DNA from: Sporocytophaga sp. | Lineage (GTDB): Bacteria; Bacteroidota; Bacteroidia; Cytophagales; Cytophagaceae | Assembly (NCBI RefSeq): GCF_017745095.1 | Contig: NZ_JAGHZZ010000018.1 | Coordinates: 1 to 64,000 of the forward strand | Length of the DNA: 64,000 nt | Direction: 5' to 3' | Shown: in pieces, positions 59,364-64,000 of the stretch | Numbering within the stretch: position 1 is the stretch's first letter | Layout: every line of letters begins with the position of its first letter | Position numbers and translations under genes: made by a program | The notes under the pieces: generated by a model | What the model was told of the DNA's origin: nothing | Seen by the model: the letters and a program-made list of their open reading frames with translations, nothing else | Databases searched by the model: none

Positions 59364-59383
59364 TATTTTTAATTATCATATAT

Positions 59384-60442
59384 ATGAAAAAGAAAATTAT
59401 AGTAATCTCTTCAGTATTGGTTATTGTTCTTTTTATCGGATTTAAACTTGCATCTAATAAAAAGAAACTAGATGAGAAAAATAAGCCTGCAGTTAATACA
59501 AATGTTGCCATACCTGTAAGTACATCCCTTGTGGCAGTTGGTCCTGTGTCAGGTGAAATGATTAAGGTGGGTACAGCAGCAGCTTTTCAGGAAGCAGATG
59601 TAATGGCCCTATCTTCAGGAAAAATATCGAACCTTAACATTGAACTTGGGTCTTATGTGAAAAAAGGACAAGCCATAGCTACCTTGGATACAAGATTGCT
59701 GCAACTTTCCCTCGAAGCTTCAGAGCTTGACCTGAATAAAATGAAAAAGGATTATGAAAAATACAATGATCTTTTACAGGGAAATGCAGCTACAGAAACT
59801 CAGGTAACTGACCTTCAATTCAAATATCTGACATCTGCTAATAAAGTAGAGCAAATCAAAAAACAAATTGCTGATGCTCACATTGCAGCTCCTGTTTCAG
59901 GTAAAATAACAAAGAAAAATTATGAAGAAGGTGAGTTTGTTAATCCAGGTGCAGCTATTGCTAGCATTGTAGATATTACTAGGCTTAAAGTAAAAGTAAT
60001 GGTTAGTGAAAGAGAAGTTTACACATTAAAAGAAAATCAAACTGTAAAAGTAACTGCTGATGTGTTTCCTGATCAGGTATTCAGTGGTAAAATCTCTTAT
60101 ATCAGTCCTGCAGGTGACGAAGCACATAACTATCCTGTAGAAGTTATTATTAACAATTCTTCTTCAAATAGCTTGAAGGCAGGAACATATGTGAAAGTTG
60201 AATTTGGTACCAAATCTTCAGGTACTGCTTTACAAATCACCAGAGATGCACTTATCGAGAGTATCAAAAATCCAAGTGTATATGTAGTGGAAGGTGATAT
60301 TGTGAAGAAAAGAAATATAAAGGTAGGCAGAGAGTTCGGTGCAACAGTAGAAGTACTTGACGGATTGAAAGAGGGTGAGATGGTAGTTACCAATGGTCAG
60401 ATCAACCTTAATGATCAATCAAAAATTCAAATTGTAAAGTAA
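59384..60442 (+). CDS. RND efflux periplasmic adaptor (membrane fusion protein)
   Basis: A 352-residue adaptor with an N-terminal membrane anchor (about 3-23) and no lipobox. Two biotinyl-lipoyl halves (SSGKISNLNIELGSYVKKGQ, about 83-102, and IAAPVSGKITKKNYEEGEFV, about 167-186) flank a short alpha-hairpin (about 110-165). Beta-barrel and membrane-proximal domains follow (KVKVMVSEREVYTLKENQ and a C-terminal EGDIVKKRNIKVGREFG). It links the pump in the inner membrane to the TolC-type channel. Gene order regulator-channel-adaptor-pump is common in Bacteroidota efflux operons. Confidence 0.92.
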   Translation: MKKKIIVISSVLVIVLFIGFKLASNKKKLDEKNKPAVNTNVAIPVSTSLVAVGPVSGEMIKVGTAAAFQEADVMALSSGKISNLNIELGSYVKKGQAIATLDTRLLQLSLEASELDLNKMKKDYEKYNDLLQGNAATETQVTDLQFKYLTSANKVEQIKKQIADAHIAAPVSGKITKKNYEEGEFVNPGAAIASIVDITRLKVKVMVSEREVYTLKENQTVKVTADVFPDQVFSGKISYISPAGDEAHNYPVEVIINNSSSNSLKAGTYVKVEFGTKSSGTALQITRDALIESIKNPSVYVVEGDIVKKRNIKVGREFGATVEVLDGLKEGEMVVTNGQINLNDQSKIQIVK

Positions 60443-60464
60443 GGTTACATAAACGATTAATATT

Positions 60465-63400
60465 ATGTCAATAACCGAAGTTGCAGTCAAAAGGCCATTA
60501 TTGATTACGGTAATATTTACCGTTCTCATACTCTTTGGTGTTATTTCTTATAAAGAGCTTAATTATAATCTCTTGCCAAAGTTTGAGGCCAATGTTGTCA
60601 CCATTATGACAACCTATAGAGGTGCTTCTCCTGATGAAGTTGAAAACTCTGTAACAAAGAAAATTGAAGAATCTGTCTCTGCAGTAGAAGGGTTGGATAA
60701 ACTGACTTCTTCATCAATGGAGGGTGCATCAGTTGTAATTATTCAACTAAAAGCAGGTGTCGATGTTACGAAAACCCAGCAGGATGTTCAGAGAAAGGTA
60801 GACGGAATTCTTTCTCAGCTTCCTGATGAAATAACCAGGCCTGTAGTGAATAAATTTTCTACGGATGAAATGCCGGTAATGCGTTTGGGGGTAAATGGAA
60901 ACCTAAGTCCTACATTATTGTATGATCTGATGGATAAGAAGATCAAGCCGCAACTTGCCAACGTTGCAGGTGTTGGTCAGGTGACAGTGGTGGGTGGTAA
61001 TCCGAGAGAAATTAAAGTAAATATTGATCAGAATAAAATTCAAGCCTATAAAGTTTCAATCACTCAAATTTCTCAGGCTATTATTGCCGCAAATAAATCT
61101 TTCCCTTCTGGTAAGGTAGAAACAGAGAGAGACCAGTTCTCCATTAAGTTTGATGCTAAGATTGGCGATGTAGATTTACTTAGAAACCTTATTGTAAAGC
61201 AAAATTCAGATGGAAGTAAAATATACCTGAAAGATATTGCAGAGGTTGTGGATACTCAATCTGATGCGACTGCAATCAACCATGTTAATGGAATTCCTTC
61301 TCTTGGTATCATGATTCTTAAACAGACTGATGCCAATGCTGTAGAGGTTTGTAATCTGGTAAAGCAGAAAATTCAAGTGCTAGAAAAGCAATATGCTTCA
61401 AACGAACTGAAATTCGACATTTCTGTAGACCAGTCCAAATTTACTTTGGCTTCTGCAGATGCCGTTATTCATGATTTGTATCTTGCCGTTTTTATTGTGG
61501 CAGTTGTGATGCTTTTATTCCTTCACAGTGTAAGAAGCTCAATGTTCGTTCTGGTGGCTCTTCCTTCATCAATGATACCAACATTTATTGCAATGTATCT
61601 GTTGGGCTTCTCATTGAACCTGATGACGCTAATGGCATTGTCTCTCGTGGTTGGTATCCTTGTAGATGATAGTATTGTGGTTCTGGAGAATATTTACCGA
61701 CACATGGAAATGGGTAAAGATAAAAGAACGGCATCCCTTGATGGTAGAAATGAGATAGGATTTACAGCACTTGCGATTACGCTTGTGGACGTAGTGGTAT
61801 TTGTGCCTCTAGCGATGACTTCAGGTTTGATCGGTAATATCCTTAGGGAGTTCTCTCTTGTTGTGGTATTCTCTACACTTATGAGCTTAATGGTTTCATT
61901 TACTATTACTCCTTTGTTAGTTTCGAGATTCGGTAAGTTGGAAGTGTTAAATCCCAATTCTTTGTGGGGGAAAATCAATATTGGATTTGAGAATTTCCTT
62001 GATTCAATTAAACACGAATATGGAAAGCTTTTAAGGTGGTCATTGAGCAGCAAGCGTTGGGTATTATTGGCGACAATTATTTTGCTTATAAGTTCTTTCG
62101 CATTGCTTCCTCTTGGATTTATAGGAGCTACCTTTATCAGTTCCGGTGACCGTGGTGAAATGAGCGTTAAACTGGAACTGGCTTCACAAAGCTCGCTTTA
62201 CCAGACAAACATGATGGCACAGAAAGTCGAGAAGATGATCATGGCTAAACCTGAAGTTGTTAAAGTTGTGACAACCATCGGTTATAGTAGCTCCAGCCCG
62301 TCATCAGGAGGTGGTTCTAACAGCAATATTGCGGAGATGACAGTGGTGATGGTTGATAAGGAGGCACGTAGTATTTCTGCAGAAGATTTTGGAGTTCAGT
62401 TAAAGGGTGAAATAGCTAAAATTCCAGGTGTAAAGGTAACTGTGAATCCAGTGAATATTACTGGTAGTAGCGGTGAATCACCGATTCAGGTTGCTGTAAA
62501 AGGTACTGATATGAAAGTGATTCGTGAGGCAGCTGCTATGGTTAAAGATGCTGTTAAAAGTGTACCTGGTACGCAATATGTTCAATATAGCGCAAAAGAT
62601 CCTAAACCGGAGATTGAAGTGACACTTGATAGAGAAAAGATGGCTCAGCTTGGATTGAGTGCTAATGATGTGGGATCGACACTTCAGAATGCTTTCAGAG
62701 GAGACGAAACATCCAAATTTAAAGTGGGCGGTAATGAATATGATATATTCATCTCTCTTGATAAGTTTGACAGATCCAATATTGCAGATGTTAAAAATCT
62801 AACATTTGTGAATAACAAAGGCCAGAATTTCCACCTGGATCAGTTCTCTGAAGTTAAAGAGACAATGGGTGAAAGTGTACTTGAAAGAATTGACAGATTG
62901 TCTTCTATAAAGATCAATTCTTCTGTGGTCGGCAGACCTGTAGGTACTGTGGGTGCAGAGATAAAGGCTAAGGTTGATAATTTAAAACTTCCTGATGGTG
63001 TCATGATAGAGTATCTGGGAGATATGCAAAGACAGAAAGATGCCTTTGGAAGTCTTGGATTGGCTTTGATTCTGGCTTTGGTTCTTGTATATCTTATTAT
63101 GGTGGCGCTTTATGAAAGTGTTGTTTATCCATTCGTGGTATTATTTGCAATTCCTGTGGCGACTGTCGGTGCTTTCCTTGCTCTGGCCCTGACTATGGAA
63201 AGTTTAAGTATCTTCTCTATTGTTGGTATGATCATGCTTATTGGACTTGTTACAAAGAACGCTATCCTTATTGTTGACTTTACAAATCAGTTAAAAGAAG
63301 AAGGACATAGTGCAAAAGAAGCCTTGATTGAGGCAGGTAAAGAACGTCTTCGTCCTATCCTTATGACTACTATTGCGATGATTGTTGGTATGTTGCCTAT

Positions 63401-63620
63401 CGCATTATCTACCGCATCTGGTGCGGAAGTAAAGAACGGAATGGCCTGGGTAATCATCGGAGGTCTTACCAGCTCATTGTTACTGACACTTGTAGTTGTG
63501 CCAGCGGTTTATATGATTGTTGAGACAATCATCAATAAGTTTAAACCAAAGAAGAAGGACGAGGAGCAAACTGGAACAGAGGAGAAGGTAACTATCAACT
63601 TGCCAGTAATGCAGAACTAG
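60465..63620 (+). CDS. RND-family efflux pump permease (AcrB/HAE1-like)
   Basis: A 1051-residue inner-membrane pump with 12 predicted helices and two large periplasmic loops. The proton-relay pair is Asp401/Asp402 in GILVDDSIVVLENI, and the relay lysine (AcrB Lys940 equivalent) is Lys931 in GLVTKNAILIVDF. AVKRPLLITVIFTVLILFG at the N-terminus is typical. Together with the adaptor and TolC-like channel it would export hydrophobic or amphiphilic compounds. The substrate is unknown, and there is no heavy-metal (CusA) Met-rich motif. The final 20 residues are polar and rich in Lys/Glu. A terminator follows. Confidence 0.93.
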   Translation: MSITEVAVKRPLLITVIFTVLILFGVISYKELNYNLLPKFEANVVTIMTTYRGASPDEVENSVTKKIEESVSAVEGLDKLTSSSMEGASVVIIQLKAGVDVTKTQQDVQRKVDGILSQLPDEITRPVVNKFSTDEMPVMRLGVNGNLSPTLLYDLMDKKIKPQLANVAGVGQVTVVGGNPREIKVNIDQNKIQAYKVSITQISQAIIAANKSFPSGKVETERDQFSIKFDAKIGDVDLLRNLIVKQNSDGSKIYLKDIAEVVDTQSDATAINHVNGIPSLGIMILKQTDANAVEVCNLVKQKIQVLEKQYASNELKFDISVDQSKFTLASADAVIHDLYLAVFIVAVVMLLFLHSVRSSMFVLVALPSSMIPTFIAMYLLGFSLNLMTLMALSLVVGILVDDSIVVLENIYRHMEMGKDKRTASLDGRNEIGFTALAITLVDVVVFVPLAMTSGLIGNILREFSLVVVFSTLMSLMVSFTITPLLVSRFGKLEVLNPNSLWGKINIGFENFLDSIKHEYGKLLRWSLSSKRWVLLATIILLISSFALLPLGFIGATFISSGDRGEMSVKLELASQSSLYQTNMMAQKVEKMIMAKPEVVKVVTTIGYSSSSPSSGGGSNSNIAEMTVVMVDKEARSISAEDFGVQLKGEIAKIPGVKVTVNPVNITGSSGESPIQVAVKGTDMKVIREAAAMVKDAVKSVPGTQYVQYSAKDPKPEIEVTLDREKMAQLGLSANDVGSTLQNAFRGDETSKFKVGGNEYDIFISLDKFDRSNIADVKNLTFVNNKGQNFHLDQFSEVKETMGESVLERIDRLSSIKINSSVVGRPVGTVGAEIKAKVDNLKLPDGVMIEYLGDMQRQKDAFGSLGLALILALVLVYLIMVALYESVVYPFVVLFAIPVATVGAFLALALTMESLSIFSIVGMIMLIGLVTKNAILIVDFTNQLKEEGHSAKEALIEAGKERLRPILMTTIAMIVGMLPIALSTASGAEVKNGMAWVIIGGLTSSLLLTLVVVPAVYMIVETIINKFKPKKKDEEQTGTEEKVTINLPVMQN

Positions 63621-63645
63621 ATTTTTTTAAGATTTGGGTTTTATA

Positions 63646-63680
63646 AAAAAAGGCGATCATTTATGATCGCCTTTTTTGTT
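63646..63680. terminator. Bidirectional terminator between the RND operon and the cut minus-strand gene
   Basis: AAAAAAGGCGATCA / TGATCGCCTTTTTT with a 4-nt loop. The poly-A/poly-T flanks allow termination of both the RND operon and the converging minus-strand gene. Confidence 0.85.
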
Positions 63681-63718
63681 GGTGAGAGCTGTATCATTAT
63701 GATCAAGTTCTTCGATTT

Positions 63719-64000
63719 TTAATTTAAGTAATTCAATGAATTTAGGTGGGAAGGATCTAGGATTAATTCTTTGTAGAATTCCTTTTTTAAGGAAATGTCC
63801 AAAACTCTTCCATTTTGGATTTTCATAATATTGGGGAAGCCAAGATGAGTTATGCTATAAAGTATGGGGGAAATATGTCTTTGTGGAAATTCAGATACAG
63901 GTATCTTTCCATCCAGTAAAATTATGTGGATATCAGGATCGAGTTGAGGTAAAATTATTGTTTCGATTATTGTTCTGGATTTCTTTTTTGATGTATAACA
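63719..64000 (-). CDS. C-terminal 93 residues of an unidentified protein, cut by the window edge
   Basis: An uninterrupted minus-strand frame of 93 codons enters from the right edge and ends at TAA. It reads TIIETIILPQLDPDIHIILL, then DGKIPVSEFPQRHISPILYS and later GFPNIMKIQNGRVLD. The even composition and secondary-structure-like alternation are clearly coding. I do not recognise the family. The 5' part lies outside the window. The shared terminator 40 bp downstream supports a real 3' end. Confidence 0.75.
   Translation of the reverse strand, partial: CYTSKKKSRTIIETIILPQLDPDIHIILLDGKIPVSEFPQRHISPILYSITHLGFPNIMKIQNGRVLDISLKKEFYKELILDPSHLNSLNYLN

Noticed and set aside
1-64000. tRNA, rRNA, insertion sequences, prophage or integrase genes
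   Set aside because: Read for on both strands; no cloverleaf-like gene, rRNA segment, transposase, recombinase or structural phage gene was recognised.

Overview
The window looks like chromosomal DNA of a low-GC, gliding, polysaccharide-degrading member of the Bacteroidota, most likely a Cytophagales organism of the Cytophaga/Sporocytophaga type. The evidence is the combination of type IX secretion (T9SS) cargo with both type A and type B (gliding-motility-associated) C-terminal sorting domains, a PorP/SprF-family protein beside a giant SprB-like adhesin, a TonB-dependent receptor with a carboxypeptidase-regulatory-like N-terminus, many outer-membrane beta-barrels, two GH9 cellulase-type enzymes, and a promoter of the Bacteroidota TTTG / TAnnTTTG form. 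The genus is inferred; no rRNA or other marker is present.

Layout. 1-2.4 kb is accessory sequence: the tail of a cut gene, an AbiC-like membrane protein, a small unknown gene with a decayed partial copy beside it, a 170-bp nested inverted repeat and REP-like palindromes. 2.4-16.5 kb is a surface/secretion block: small OMP, PorP/SprF homologue, a 2680-residue adhesin with 24 Ig-like repeats, a tiny lipoprotein, a DUF4907 protein and a 12-unit kelch protein with a T9SS tail. 16.7-22.6 kb holds a PIF1-like helicase and a large secreted putative glycosidase. 22.8-34.2 kb is a glutamate/glutamine region: OMP, DUF4136 protein, glutamate decarboxylase, GadC-type antiporter, DUF4239 membrane protein, and two exported glutaminases flanking an amidohydrolase and a DcaP-type porin. 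34.4-37.4 kb is a histidine-rich exported protein followed by a TonB-dependent receptor, probably metal-related. 37.5-49.9 kb is mixed: TRIC channel, an aspartokinase of the ectoine-cluster type, a Rieske-like lipoprotein without the histidine ligands, a second DUF4239-DUF4136-OMP group, SDR, GH3 beta-N-acetylhexosaminidase, HAD phosphatase, DUF5995 and VOC proteins. 50-54.5 kb carries two GH9 enzymes. 54.8-57.1 kb has an amine-oxidase-like flavoprotein, a CYTH protein and a GNAT acetyltransferase. 57.3-63.6 kb is a TetR-RND efflux operon with a clear promoter and a nested palindromic operator. The window closes with the 3' part of an unidentified minus-strand gene.

How the genes may work together. 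Exported glutaminase would release glutamate and ammonia in the periplasm, GadC would exchange glutamate for GABA, and GadB would consume a cytoplasmic proton: a glutamine-fed acid-resistance loop, with the DcaP-type porin as a possible entry route. This is inference from gene content. The adhesin, PorP/SprF protein and small lipoprotein fit the cell-surface gliding/adhesion machinery. The GH9 and GH3 enzymes fit polysaccharide and cell-wall sugar use.

The most unusual non-genic signal is a family of degenerate 7-bp-period repeats (AAGNNNA units) at gene ends or between genes in six places, several running into the last codons of a gene. No tRNA, rRNA, CRISPR array, transposase or integrase was seen. 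All family calls come from reading the sequence, without database searches.
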